The notes under the pieces are model-generated. The model was given only the letters and a program-made list of their open reading frames with translations. It searched no databases and was not told the origin of the DNA. Made by a program: the position numbers and the translations under genes. Source: Vibrio hangzhouensis (GTDB lineage: Bacteria; Pseudomonadota; Gammaproteobacteria; Enterobacterales; Vibrionaceae). From it: a stretch of DNA of 64,000 nucleotides. The stretch is from positions 124,001 to 188,000 of the forward strand of contig NZ_FNVG01000002.1 of the NCBI RefSeq assembly GCF_900107935.1. The letters are read 5' to 3'. This document shows, piece after piece, positions 42,215 to 51,736 of this stretch. Position 1 is the first letter of the stretch. Each line of letters opens with the position of its first letter.

Positions 42215-42341
42215 AATTAATCTGGAGTCGAGAGTAGAACGTTTGCTTATGGGAGACGAGAGGCAGATTTTGTGGATTTCTCAACAGATGAAAAATGCGC
42301 TAAACGATAAAGTATAATGAAAGAAGGTTGAGAAAGCAGAA

Positions 42342-42371
42342 GTAGCCTATCAGCAGATCGTGGTAGGCTAC
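42342..42371 (-). terminator. Hairpin downstream of the second lacI gene
   Basis: GTAGCCTA / TAGGCTAC form an 8-bp stem with a 14-nt loop. On the minus strand it is followed by a T-rich stretch. Likely the end of the glycoside-phosphorylase operon. Confidence 0.55.
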
Positions 42372-42391
42372 CAAAACAATTGTCGAGAGAC

Positions 42392-43402
42392 CTAACTCTT
42401 TGTCAATTGGTCAGACTGGCGCTGCACAATTTCAGCTTCAAACCAATTTTTTATCTTGAACCCCTTGTTCTCCAGTCGATTCAACATCAGTTTTGCCATT
42501 TCTTCACCGACACAGTGTGTGTCATAACGTAGAGTTGTGATAGAGGGTTTACTGTAGCGACCGAGTTCATAATCACCATAACCTGCAATCGCAATATCTT
42601 TACCTGGCTGATAACCAAGTTCTTCGCAGGCCGCTATCGTTCCCAACGCCATCGTGTCATCAGCACACAAAATCGCTGTAGGACGTTGAGCGAGCGATAG
42701 GACTTCTTTTGCCATTTTTATGGCATCCTCTTCGTTGAGCTCACCGTTAAGTAACAGTCGCTCATCGGCAATCAGGCCCGCCTCATCAATCGCTTTCAGA
42801 TAGCCCCGCTTACGAGCCTGAGACAACGTAAGTTCAATAGGTGCATCCAAAAACGCGATTCTGGTGTGGCCTAGCTCAATTTGTCTTTTGGTCATCTGAT
42901 AAAACGCTTGCTCATTGTCCACATCCACAAAGCAATCTTCGTCAAAACCAAAATCATACCCGTGACAGATAAAAGGAAACTGTTTCTGCTTCAGCATGGC
43001 GATACGCTCATCATCACTACGAGTACGTACAATAAACAGTCCGTCAATCAGGCCGCTGTCGATGAAATCCGAATAGACTTTGTTTTCATCCTGACAATCG
43101 GCAATCGTAGTTACAATCAGCTGATAATCGTGTCGAGCCAGAAATGCAGAAGCGCCTGCCAACACCTTAGAGAACGCTGGAGAAACAAACATGCGCGAGT
43201 TGGCGGGAAGGATTATGCCCACATTTTTTGACTTGCCTGACGCGAGCCTCTTGGCGGTAGGATTTGGCTTGTAGCCAATTTCCTGGGCGGCCAACAAAAC
43301 CTTTTGCCGCGTTTCCGGGTTGACATCACTGTAGCCATTCAGCGCTCTTGACACCGTGGATTTGGATAACCCTAAGTGTTCAGCTAATTTTTTTATCGAC
43401 AT
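42392..43402 (-). CDS. LacI-family regulator of the glucosylglycerate-type operon
   Basis: The 336-residue protein has the LacI helix-turn-helix (SIKKLAEHLGLSKSTVSRALNGYSDVNPETRQKV), hinge helix (PTAKRLASGKSKN) and ligand domain. It is the last gene of the seven-gene minus-strand operon, 7 bp after the 612-residue protein gene. Its likely operators are the two CCAAAACCGGTTTTGG palindromes in the distant divergent promoter region; none is seen near its own start. The ligand is presumably the transported glycoside or a product. Confidence 0.9.
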   Translation of the reverse strand: MSIKKLAEHLGLSKSTVSRALNGYSDVNPETRQKVLLAAQEIGYKPNPTAKRLASGKSKNVGIILPANSRMFVSPAFSKVLAGASAFLARHDYQLIVTTIADCQDENKVYSDFIDSGLIDGLFIVRTRSDDERIAMLKQKQFPFICHGYDFGFDEDCFVDVDNEQAFYQMTKRQIELGHTRIAFLDAPIELTLSQARKRGYLKAIDEAGLIADERLLLNGELNEEDAIKMAKEVLSLAQRPTAILCADDTMALGTIAACEELGYQPGKDIAIAGYGDYELGRYSKPSITTLRYDTHCVGEEMAKLMLNRLENKGFKIKNWFEAEIVQRQSDQLTKS

Positions 43403-43409
43403 AATGATT

Positions 43410-45248
43410 TTAATACTCGTTAATCATGAGCAAACAACGACGCACGGCAGAGATTGCCTGTTGAGAAAGTTTACTCTGTTGCAACTGAGAGTAATATTCC
43501 TGCCAGCCATTTTGATTTGCTTTTAACTCACTTTCCAGTGAATTGTGACAATAATTCAGGCAGTTAATCAAACGTGTCGCGCCACTGTCCAGATATTCTC
43601 TGTTTCGATAACAACCTTCCAACATAAATCGCAACAGTGCAAGCGCGACTGGCGTTTTCGAGATAAAGGCACCGGTAAATGGATAGAGCCGATCTTTGAG
43701 TTGCTCAATACCCATAGGATGGTGTTTTGCATAGTGGCTGAACAGCAATACCCGCTCGATATCACCAAGAACCTTCCCAGATTCAGAAACTTCCATCACA
43801 CGGCCCGCAAACGCCTCTTTATCGTGACGCATAATTAACCCGGGTTGATGGCTGTAAGCTAATTGATAGCCCTCAACTGGATTAGCCAGAGCCGATAATA
43901 TGAAAGCCTGATCCTCTGCACGATGAATGAACGTTGGGGTAAATGGCTGAAATTCATAAAGTGACTCAATTAAAATGCCATTGGTACCTCCTGTCACATG
44001 CACACGTTGAACATCTTCTCTCTGGCTGATCACTTCTTCTTGCGTGGACAACGCCTGCCCCCAACGGGCACAGAACAATTGTTCAAACATGGCATAATCG
44101 TCACCGGTCGGCGACTTAACATCTGCAGTAAACAGCCCAAGAGGCGCGTCGCTCTCATTGACCAACCCACCCGCTATCATGCCCAATTTCAACTTGTTAC
44201 CTTCACAGTCGACAGCTGAAGCACCCCACTTTGAATCCAAGAAGTGCTCAAATGCCGACTTACCAGTCTCATCGACCAATTTCTGCTGGTCAAACACCTG
44301 ATCAAGGTCGATCTTAAACGTGGCTTTCAGGTTTGGGTTGATGGCTTTTTGCCACAGAGGGGCGATAGCCTTAAGGAAAGTGTAATGTCTGCCGTATGCG
44401 CCATTAACACCGAACACCCCTTTCAAAGCATCACTGGCAGCAGGGAATCCGCAGCGCAAGATTTCCTGACACTCGCTCTCACCAAACACGGCAACGTCCA
44501 GATGCTTTAGTCTGAGATGTGTTTTGACTTCGTATTCCACATAGTCTTTGGCGATCTTTGCCAACGCCGGATGAGTCACCGAGCAGGATAGAACCAGTGT
44601 GACCTTTTGATTTTTAGCCAGATTACCCCTGGCAACCTCTGCCTCCAGCGCAATATCCAGCTGCTGGAGACCGTAAAGAATTTCATTCTCCTGCGGCGAG
44701 ATTCCAACTGGTATCGGATGATCGTACCAATACTCCTGTGGCTGATTCTGGGCTGTTTTCAGTGCCTGATGAAACGCGTCCCCCAATTGAATATGACAGG
44801 TATCATCCCCCGATAATGGAAGTCCCAACAGTACATTACTGGTAAACAACAATTCCTCAGCAACGTTCACGATGGCTGGTTTTATCTGAACAATATCGGT
44901 AAGAGTCCGGTGTTTGGCAATGCGTGCTTTCACGGAATCTGGTGACATTTGACACTCCATAGCTTCCGGGCAGAACAGACTCCAGAGTGGATTGTCACTC
45001 TGTGGCTGCTCATTCTGGTATGAAGCGAGCTCAGCACGTGCTTCGGTACTGAAATGTTGCGAACAATCGACAACCGGGTGGGATTCATGTGCAGTTAGCA
45101 ATAAGCAGGCACTATGGTATTCCGGATGTTCCGGAAGTTGAGAGATAAACCAGGCGTGGCATAGCTGACTAGAAAGGTCAGCACCTTTGCTCATTGAAAA
45201 CTGGTTTTTGCGATTAAGGTAACCGCAAATTTGTGGCAGTAAAGACAT
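43410..45248 (-). CDS. Uncharacterised 612-residue protein with GT-A-like motifs, glycoside operon
   Basis: I do not recognise a named family. Residues 1-290 are mixed alpha/beta without a clear signature. Residues 308-480 carry what look like glycosyltransferase GT-A elements: FKIDLDQVF (311-319, DxD-like), HVTGGTNGI (417-425), RAEDQAFIL (443-451) and MRHDKEAF (473-480). The C-terminal 130 residues are helical. No signal peptide or membrane segment. It follows the ABC ATPase gene after a terminator-like hairpin and precedes lacI. Its place among a phosphorylase, an ABC importer, a GT4 and a hexomutase suggests it builds or remodels the same glycoside. The start at ATG 45248 has only a weak GGAAG site. 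Confidence 0.75.
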   Translation of the reverse strand: MSLLPQICGYLNRKNQFSMSKGADLSSQLCHAWFISQLPEHPEYHSACLLLTAHESHPVVDCSQHFSTEARAELASYQNEQPQSDNPLWSLFCPEAMECQMSPDSVKARIAKHRTLTDIVQIKPAIVNVAEELLFTSNVLLGLPLSGDDTCHIQLGDAFHQALKTAQNQPQEYWYDHPIPVGISPQENEILYGLQQLDIALEAEVARGNLAKNQKVTLVLSCSVTHPALAKIAKDYVEYEVKTHLRLKHLDVAVFGESECQEILRCGFPAASDALKGVFGVNGAYGRHYTFLKAIAPLWQKAINPNLKATFKIDLDQVFDQQKLVDETGKSAFEHFLDSKWGASAVDCEGNKLKLGMIAGGLVNESDAPLGLFTADVKSPTGDDYAMFEQLFCARWGQALSTQEEVISQREDVQRVHVTGGTNGILIESLYEFQPFTPTFIHRAEDQAFILSALANPVEGYQLAYSHQPGLIMRHDKEAFAGRVMEVSESGKVLGDIERVLLFSHYAKHHPMGIEQLKDRLYPFTGAFISKTPVALALLRFMLEGCYRNREYLDSGATRLINCLNYCHNSLESELKANQNGWQEYYSQLQQSKLSQQAISAVRRCLLMINEY

Positions 45249-45267
45249 ACCGGGCTTCCATTAGAAA

Positions 45268-45298
45268 AATACCCCTCTGGCAGAGCCAGAAGGGTATT
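45268..45298 (-). terminator. Internal terminator/attenuator between the ABC ATPase and the 612-residue protein gene
   Basis: On the minus strand the stem AATACCC-x-TCTGG / CCAGA-x-GGGTATT (one mismatch, 5-nt loop) is followed by TTTTTC. It lies 20 bp upstream of the next start, so it would reduce expression of the last two genes relative to the transporter. Confidence 0.75.
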
Positions 45299-45305
45299 GC
45301 ATCAC

Positions 45306-46403
45306 TTAAAGACGCTCTTCTGTTTGAACATCGAACAACAGTACACGAGACAGATCGACAAGTAAGTCCATATTCTGGCTACGGGCTATCTCGGAGCGTA
45401 AGTCAAGACGAGCCTTGACGTTCTCATCGCCAATCTTAAACAGCACTTCTTTATCAAAGCCCATCGGTTCTACCAGGTCGATATGAACGTTTTCAAAGTT
45501 GAACGTTGTATCGCTCTCACCAAAAAACTCTTTGTCATTGAAGAAATCCGGACGAATGCCCACTTTTACTGTTTTACCTTCTTGCGGCAGTTCACCTTCA
45601 AAGCGAACACCGGTTAGCAGTGCTCTAGGCAGGCGATATTCACCCAACTGCAAATGGTCATTGTATAGCTTGCCATCCATGATGTTCATAGAAGGTGAGC
45701 CAATGAAGGTAGCAACGAATATGTTGTTAGGATTCAGGAAGATCTCCATCGGAGACCCTACTTGCTCGATGATTCCGTCACGCAGAACCACAACCTTATC
45801 GGCGAGTGTCATGGCCTCAACCTGATCATGAGTTACGTACACACTTGTCCTACCGAATCGGTTATGGATTTGCGCGATCTCGGTACGCATGTGATTACGA
45901 AGCTTAGCATCCAGGTTTGAGAGTGGTTCGTCGAACAAGAAACAATCCGCATCCCTTACAATGGCACGTCCCATCGCAACACGCTGACGCTGACCACCTG
46001 ACAAGTCCGCGGGCTTACGCTTCAGGTACTCTTCCAACTTAAGCATTTTCGCGACATCTTCCAGACGACGCTGTATTTCCGACTCTTCCATTTTTAGTCG
46101 GCGCAGTGCAAAAACGATATTCTCCTCTACCGTTTTATGCGGATACAGCGCGTAGTTCTGGAATACCATCGCGATATTACGATGCTGCGGTTCCACGTCA
46201 TTGACAACTCGGTCACCAATGGTAATTTCACCAGATGTTGCCTGCTCCAGACCGGCAATCATTCGTAGAGTCGTTGATTTGCCGCAGCCCGATGGACCAA
46301 CCAATACCACGAACTCACCATCTTCGATATCCAGGCTGATGTTTTTTACAACCTTAGTGTCACCGTAGTTTTTAACAATATTTTTTAAAGAAATAGAAGC
46401 CAT
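45306..46403 (-). CDS. ABC transporter ATP-binding protein, UgpC/MsmK/MalK type
   Basis: The 365-residue ATPase has Walker [10 protein letters not shown], signature [15 protein letters not shown], Walker [14 protein letters not shown] and the switch His in [12 protein letters not shown]-terminal regulatory domain of MalK type begins about residue 240. It energises import of the glycoside bound by the adjacent periplasmic protein. Spacing to the permease gene is 5 bp. Confidence 0.94.
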   Translation of the reverse strand: MASISLKNIVKNYGDTKVVKNISLDIEDGEFVVLVGPSGCGKSTTLRMIAGLEQATSGEITIGDRVVNDVEPQHRNIAMVFQNYALYPHKTVEENIVFALRRLKMEESEIQRRLEDVAKMLKLEEYLKRKPADLSGGQRQRVAMGRAIVRDADCFLFDEPLSNLDAKLRNHMRTEIAQIHNRFGRTSVYVTHDQVEAMTLADKVVVLRDGIIEQVGSPMEIFLNPNNIFVATFIGSPSMNIMDGKLYNDHLQLGEYRLPRALLTGVRFEGELPQEGKTVKVGIRPDFFNDKEFFGESDTTFNFENVHIDLVEPMGFDKEVLFKIGDENVKARLDLRSEIARSQNMDLLVDLSRVLLFDVQTEERL

Positions 46404-46408
46404 AATTA

Positions 46409-47371
46409 TTAACCTTTCACACCACCGTCAGTTTTACCGCCATCCATGTGACGCATCGCAAACAAGAAACACACAACAACCGGAGCCAGTGTCAACATGG
46501 ACGCAGCCATGATGCGATCCCAAATCGCGTTCTTTGACACAAAGAGCTCTTGTAGCGCTAGTGGCAACGTATAGAATTCTTTGAATTGTTTGAGGAATAC
46601 AGAAGCAAACAGGTACTCGTTCCAGCCAATGATGAAACAGTACATAAAGACCGTTGCTAACATCGGTAATGACAAGGGCAACACCACTTTCCAGATCGCT
46701 TCTTTGCGAGAGTAACCGTCCATCATCGCCGCTTCTTCCAGCGCAAATGGAATGGTTCGAAAGTAGTTACCCAACATATACAAGGCGACGGGCAGCGTTT
46801 GGACTATGTAGATAGCAAACAGACAGAACAGGCTTCCCCACATGCTGGTCGCCAACCCTACATTTACCGCCATCTGGTAGAGTGGCACCATGAGAAGTAC
46901 CCCGCCGACCATATAAACAAACAGCACCGAACGTTGAACAATAACCTGTCCGGTAAACCGCAATCGCGATATCGAGTACGCACCGAGCACAGCGAAGAAT
47001 AGAGAAACTGCGGCTGCCCCCATTGATATAGCGAAGCTATTCAGCATAAAGCGACCAAACGGGAACACATCGCTGTTATTAGTATATTTCGCCATGATGG
47101 CGTCTTTTTTGGCTTGTGACAGTTTTGGGTTATCAAGCACCTTCTTGATGGCAGCCGGGATCTCCACTTCTTTCTGCTCTGTCAGGCCAAGCAACTCTTT
47201 GTATGCATCCAGATTGATAACCTGGGGGATTAGCGAAGGGTTGCCCCAGTCAAATTGATGTTTTAGAGACGTTGATAAGATCTGAGCAAATGGCAACAGG
47301 CAGAAACTGACCAGTAAGAAAATTGCCAATGCAAATCCAATACGTCCTTTAATTGTTTTTTTACCTAACAT
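46409..47371 (-). CDS. Sugar ABC transporter permease (MalG type)
   Basis: The 320-residue inner-membrane protein has six helices and the cytoplasmic EAA loop [25 protein letters not shown] that docks to the ATPase. It is longer than usual because of a hydrophilic insert after the first helix, about residues 60-105 ([20 protein letters not shown]), that probably faces the periplasm. It pairs with the MalF-type permease encoded 6 bp upstream. Confidence 0.93.
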   Translation of the reverse strand: MLGKKTIKGRIGFALAIFLLVSFCLLPFAQILSTSLKHQFDWGNPSLIPQVINLDAYKELLGLTEQKEVEIPAAIKKVLDNPKLSQAKKDAIMAKYTNNSDVFPFGRFMLNSFAISMGAAAVSLFFAVLGAYSISRLRFTGQVIVQRSVLFVYMVGGVLLMVPLYQMAVNVGLATSMWGSLFCLFAIYIVQTLPVALYMLGNYFRTIPFALEEAAMMDGYSRKEAIWKVVLPLSLPMLATVFMYCFIIGWNEYLFASVFLKQFKEFYTLPLALQELFVSKNAIWDRIMAASMLTLAPVVVCFLFAMRHMDGGKTDGGVKG

Positions 47372-47377
47372 AATGAA

Positions 47378-48241
47378 TTACCACTTAAGAATTTTCTTCA
47401 CATAGAACCAGATCAGCACACACAGCACACTAAACTGAATCACTGATGTTGCTGCCGCTAACCCCTGGTCGATAACACCGGTGAACGCTTGGTAGTAGGT
47501 AAATACCGGTAACGTTTCAACGTTTGGCGCCAGCAGGAAAACGTCTTCGAAACGGTTCAGGTTCCAAATCAGTCGCAAAATCACCACAGTGGCTAAGACA
47601 AAATAGATTTCTGGCAAAGTGACATGAAAGAAGCGCCCAATCGGTCCGTAGCCATCAATTGCCGCCGCTTCATATTGATCTTTTGGAATCGACGTCAGCT
47701 TCGATAAAATCAGCAAATAGGCAATGGGAAAGTGTTTCCAAACGTCGAATATAATAACGACCCATACTGCCGTGCCCGGCTCGCCGATCAGATTAGTTCT
47801 CTGGTTCCAAAGATGAAGAACATCCACCATCAGCCAGTTAAATACACCGTTAACCGGATCGAAAAGAAACTGCCAACCGAATACTACCGAAATCACGGGA
47901 GCAAAATAGGGCATAAGAATCGCGGCACTCACCAGGCCACGCCCCTTAAAAGGGTTGCGCATCAGCAACGCGACCGCCAGACCCAACAAGGTCGTTCCGA
48001 CAACAGTTCCGAATAAATAAATGCCTGTTGTTGCGATGGAAGAGTAATAATCCGGGTTTACCAACAGTCTGACGTAGTTAGCGATACCCACAAAGGTCTT
48101 GTCACCGTTCAGCTTTACATCAAAAAAACTTAGGTAAACATTGAAAACGATAGGATAGAGTATCAAAAGCCCAATAATGCCTATGGTAGGAGCGACAAGC
48201 TTCCATCCAAATCGCGCTTCTGCTCTCTCTAATGGTGTCAT
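47378..48241 (-). CDS. Sugar ABC transporter permease (MalF/UgpA type)
   Basis: The 287-residue permease has six helices and the EAA loop YEAAAIDGYGPIGRFFHVTLPEI. Its N-terminus (LERAEARFGWKLVAPTIGIIGLLILYPIVFNVYLSFFD) is typical of the subfamily. It forms the translocation pore with the MalG-type subunit. A hairpin sits between it and the binding protein gene. Confidence 0.93.
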   Translation of the reverse strand: MTPLERAEARFGWKLVAPTIGIIGLLILYPIVFNVYLSFFDVKLNGDKTFVGIANYVRLLVNPDYYSSIATTGIYLFGTVVGTTLLGLAVALLMRNPFKGRGLVSAAILMPYFAPVISVVFGWQFLFDPVNGVFNWLMVDVLHLWNQRTNLIGEPGTAVWVVIIFDVWKHFPIAYLLILSKLTSIPKDQYEAAAIDGYGPIGRFFHVTLPEIYFVLATVVILRLIWNLNRFEDVFLLAPNVETLPVFTYYQAFTGVIDQGLAAATSVIQFSVLCVLIWFYVKKILKW

Positions 48242-48260
48242 GGTAATTCCTTGTTGATTT

Positions 48261-48283
48261 GGAGCAGCGCACCATGCTGCTCC
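48261..48283 (-). other. Intercistronic hairpin between binding protein and permease genes
   Basis: GGAGCAGC / GCTGCTCC form an 8-bp perfect stem with a 7-nt loop and no T-run. Such stems often protect the upstream binding-protein message and raise its level over the permeases. Confidence 0.55.
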
Positions 48284-48340
48284 GTTAAGGTACTCAATCA
48301 GGGTGCGCTGCTAGCTCGTAGCAGCGACTTTGCGTACGCC

Positions 48341-49690
48341 TTAGTTAGCGATCAGTTGCTGCATCTCTTTCTCAGCCCACTCCAGAGACTTCTGAGTGTC
48401 CTGACCTTCGATAACAGAGCTGTAAATCATGCGAGGGATAATTTGCTTGGAGAAGATTTCCCCTGACTCTGGGAAGGCTTTCCCATCAACGATAGAAAAG
48501 TTCTTAATGTTCTCGAAACCAGCGATGATTTCCTTGATAGACTCTTTGCCATAGTTAGCAAAAATGCCTTTCGGATCATTAAGGAACTCTTCTGTTTCCG
48601 CGATATCACGCAGCATTGGCAGGTGACCACCCGGAGCCATGTGCGAGTATGCTACTACCTGATCTTTCTCGTTCATGTATTCGATGAAGGCTTTTGTTGC
48701 TTCCACTTCATCTTTGTTGTCGTTCTTCATAATAGAAAAACCGACCAGAGTCCCGAAAGTAGATGCTGTTGTGTGCGTGATGGCTGGTGCTAAACGGGTA
48801 TTTTTAGCAAGATTTGGGTCAAATGCCGCCCCTTTAAGATCCTTAAAGTTTTCATTACTCAATGAGCTCGCGGCTGCTTCAGCTAACGCGATATCGTCCA
48901 TGATATAAGTTGAGTAGAAGAACATCGCAAGCTTGCCTTGCAGGTAGTAGTCACGGGCACGCCAGGTTTGAGGTCCTGGTGGTGTGTACTGTGCCAGATC
49001 TTTGTAGAAGTCGAGCACTTCCTTCTGAGCTTCGGAGTTAAAAATCAGGTTGCCATCTTTATCAAACTGTCCCGCATCATTAGACAGGGCAAACTGGGTA
49101 TACACTTGCTCAGCATAGCTATCCGCTTTAGTGCCGATGAGAATACCGTATTGATTGTCTTGAGGCTTATTGAAATATTTTGCCGCTTTTTGGATGTTTT
49201 CCCAAGTCGTAGGTGGTTCCAGGCCTGCTTCTTCGAACCAGTCGGCGCGGTACCAGATCCCTTGTACCCAACCACGATAAGGCAGCGCAACGAACTTGTT
49301 ATTATCCGGGTCTTCAACCAACTTCAGAGAACCTTTGTAAAAACGCTCTTTACCCACCGCTTCAATCGTTGCTGTCGTCGCATCCAGGTCGACAATGCCC
49401 TGTTCAGCAAACGCCAATGATAAGTTTGAGCCTACTTCGATCATATCTGGTAGGGTGTTTGAAGCCGCCGCCGCCGCGATTTGCTTTGGCATGTCATTCT
49501 CATCAACCGCCACCACTTTCACGTCGATACCGGGATTTAGCGCTTCGAACACGTCAGCCATCACTTCTATCGTCTGAAGGCGGTCTGATTGTGTTTGTGT
49601 GGTCCAGTATTCGACTGTCGTCGCTTGCGCTAGAGTTGATAAACTTAAACCTGCTGCTGCAAGTCCAAGAGTCAGAGTTTTTAGTTTCAT
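48341..49690 (-). CDS. ABC transporter periplasmic sugar-binding protein
   Basis: The 449-residue precursor has a Sec signal peptide (LKTLTLGLAAAGLSLSTLAQA, cleavage after about residue 23). The body is a family 1 solute-binding protein: VEYWTTQTQSDRLQTIEVMADVFEALNPGI, GSNLSLAFAEQGIVDLD, PYRGWVQGIWYRADWFEEAGL and KLAMFFYSTYIMDDIA. It captures the glycoside in the periplasm. Similarity to other carbohydrate-binding proteins does not fix the ligand; the operon suggests glucosylglycerate or a relative. Confidence 0.92.
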   Translation of the reverse strand: MKLKTLTLGLAAAGLSLSTLAQATTVEYWTTQTQSDRLQTIEVMADVFEALNPGIDVKVVAVDENDMPKQIAAAAASNTLPDMIEVGSNLSLAFAEQGIVDLDATTATIEAVGKERFYKGSLKLVEDPDNNKFVALPYRGWVQGIWYRADWFEEAGLEPPTTWENIQKAAKYFNKPQDNQYGILIGTKADSYAEQVYTQFALSNDAGQFDKDGNLIFNSEAQKEVLDFYKDLAQYTPPGPQTWRARDYYLQGKLAMFFYSTYIMDDIALAEAAASSLSNENFKDLKGAAFDPNLAKNTRLAPAITHTTASTFGTLVGFSIMKNDNKDEVEATKAFIEYMNEKDQVVAYSHMAPGGHLPMLRDIAETEEFLNDPKGIFANYGKESIKEIIAGFENIKNFSIVDGKAFPESGEIFSKQIIPRMIYSSVIEGQDTQKSLEWAEKEMQQLIAN

Positions 49691-49755
49691 CGTTATATCC
49701 TTTACGATTTAGGATTCATATTATTTTAAGAGGCCCATTCATCAGGCCTTATTAT

Positions 49756-51453
49756 TTACTTAGTTAACCACATCACCTGATATGGTTGTACAGTAACGAT
49801 ACCGCTTACATCGTCACCAGAAATCAAATCGCGAGTGATACCTTCTAACACCTCTTCAGTAACGAGCTCGACTGCTTGATTTGAAATATTGATCACCACT
49901 AGCACTTCTTCGTTGCGCACCAGTGACACTAACTGATTGCTGGTGGTGACAACACGCTGGCTTGCGCTTGGCGCGAAGGCTGCGTGCTGTTTACGGACAG
50001 CAAGAAGGTGTTTAAAACTTGATAGAACTTGAGCACGACGAGAGTCAGGGTTTGCAAGCTCCGCTTCCACTTCTGTACGCACCAGCTTTTCTCGGTTAAT
50101 CGCTCTGTTGTAGCCTAACCGTTCCAAGCCCTCGGTATCATTTTCTGATCCCAATAGACTGTGAACATAGATTCCCGGAACACCGGCCATAGAAATAAGT
50201 ATCGATTGAGCGGCCATGAAACGGTTCAGGTTAGTGAGATCGTCGGCATCGGGGTCGCGAATGGCATCAAAGTAGTTAATGTTAAGCTCATAAGGGCTTT
50301 GCGTGCCGTCACCATTGTCTTTATAAGAGACTCTTCCGCCGTTTTTCTGTACAACAGACAGCAAATGCTCCACCTGCACCTTGCTCAAGATGCCTTCAAC
50401 CGGACGAACCCCAATACCGTCATGAGATGCCAGAAAGTTAAAGAAGGTGGTTTTATCTGAGCAAGGTTCCAGACTCGACATCCATTCTACGATTTTCTCA
50501 CTGTTGCCCGTCTGCAGTGTATGCAGTGTCAATGGAGGTAGCGGGAACTGGTACACCAAGTGCGCCTCATTCTCACCATTACCGAAATAACTGATGTTAT
50601 CTTGGTGCGGAACATTGGTCTCAGTGATCAGTTTGACGTGAGGTGCCACCGCATCCATTACGGCACGAAGCGCCTGAACAATCGCATGTGTCTGCGGCTG
50701 GTGAATACAAGGTGTATCCAGTTCTTTCCACATAAAGCCAATCGCATCAAGACGAATAAAAGATGCGCCTTGTTGTGCGTAAAACATTAGCAACTCTGCA
50801 ATTTTCCGAAACACCTCAGGACAACGGAAATTCAGGTCAATTTGATCCTCACTGAAAGTCGTCCATATATGTTTTGTACCGTGAGCCGTTTCAAATGTCG
50901 TCAATAGCGGCAGAGCTCTCGGGCGCGTCACGGAGCTGTAATCGCGACTAGGATCGGCTTCGGTGAAAAAGTGTTGATATTGCTCTTCACCTCTCAAATA
51001 ACCCTGAAACCAATCACTCGATTTGGAGATGTGGTTGATCACGCCATCAAACATTAAGTCATAATCTTTGGACAGAGACAGAACATCCTGCCAATCTCCA
51101 AGATCAGGGTTGATCTTCCAATAATCGACCACGGAAAAGCCATCATCTGAAGTGTACGGATAACACGGCAGAATGTGCACCGCGGAGAGTACATCCGCTG
51201 CGTTAGCATTAAGGAACGCTTTTAGGGTAGTGAGGGGCGCCTCACCTTCTTGCCGGATGGAATCACCATAAGTGATAAGCATGATGTCATTCTGGTCAAC
51301 CCATTGCTTTTTATCTGCATAACTAGGTTGCTGTTCGACCATCTTCACCAGTTTTGGAATAAGGTCGTTCAATTGAGCAGGAGAATATACACCTGCCAAT
51401 ATTTGCTGTAGGTCTTTTTTTACTTGAGAATAAGCCGTTTGTTCCAGAGCCAT
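49756..51453 (-). CDS. GH13_18 glycoside phosphorylase, glucosylglycerate phosphorylase (YcjM)-like
   Basis: Start set at ATG 51453, giving 565 residues. The alpha-amylase-type catalytic triad is visible: nucleophile D236 (FIRLDAIGFMWKE), acid/base E278 (LITETNVPHQDN) and D345 (NFLASHDGIG). The acceptor-site segment RPRALPLLTTF and much of the chain parallel E. coli YcjM (RPRALPLLTPF), which phosphorolyses glucosylglycerate, more closely than true sucrose phosphorylases. The reaction would give glucose 1-phosphate plus glycerate. First gene of the minus-strand operon. One operator palindrome lies 28 bp upstream of its ATG, where bound repressor would block transcription. Glucosylglycerol or sucrose remain possible substrates. 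Confidence 0.87.
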   Translation of the reverse strand: MALEQTAYSQVKKDLQQILAGVYSPAQLNDLIPKLVKMVEQQPSYADKKQWVDQNDIMLITYGDSIRQEGEAPLTTLKAFLNANAADVLSAVHILPCYPYTSDDGFSVVDYWKINPDLGDWQDVLSLSKDYDLMFDGVINHISKSSDWFQGYLRGEEQYQHFFTEADPSRDYSSVTRPRALPLLTTFETAHGTKHIWTTFSEDQIDLNFRCPEVFRKIAELLMFYAQQGASFIRLDAIGFMWKELDTPCIHQPQTHAIVQALRAVMDAVAPHVKLITETNVPHQDNISYFGNGENEAHLVYQFPLPPLTLHTLQTGNSEKIVEWMSSLEPCSDKTTFFNFLASHDGIGVRPVEGILSKVQVEHLLSVVQKNGGRVSYKDNGDGTQSPYELNINYFDAIRDPDADDLTNLNRFMAAQSILISMAGVPGIYVHSLLGSENDTEGLERLGYNRAINREKLVRTEVEAELANPDSRRAQVLSSFKHLLAVRKQHAAFAPSASQRVVTTSNQLVSLVRNEEVLVVINISNQAVELVTEEVLEGITRDLISGDDVSGIVTVQPYQVMWLTK

Positions 51454-51481
51454 CTTGATATCCGTCTTTCCACATCTAACA

Positions 51482-51499
51482 ACCAAAACCGGTTTTGGT
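51482..51499. promoter_or_regulatory. LacI operator copy 1 (phosphorylase side)
   Basis: ACCAAAACCGGTTTTGGT is a perfect 18-bp palindrome with a central CG. It lies in the leader of the phosphorylase operon. Confidence 0.8.
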
Positions 51500-51614
51500 G
51501 CCTTTCAAAAAAATAGTGGCTGATGTCTTAGCCACTGAATCACTATTGAGTTAGAAAAAGTCTACATTGCTTCTTGCGACCATTTATTGAACTAGATCTC
51601 ACTTTTCCCCACGA

Positions 51615-51630
51615 CCAAAACCGGTTTTGG
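51615..51630. promoter_or_regulatory. LacI operator copy 2 (glycosyltransferase side)
   Basis: CCAAAACCGGTTTTGG is identical in its 16-bp core to copy 1, 132 bp away centre to centre. The spacing allows DNA looping and joint control of both divergent operons. Confidence 0.8.
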
Positions 51631-51736
51631 ATTATCGTGAAATTGATCACTATTCTGCTACTTCATCGTTAAATCTAATTATAGAATGCACTAGATTACG
51701 CCAATAAACGCTCAGAAACTAAAGGACAACTGACTA

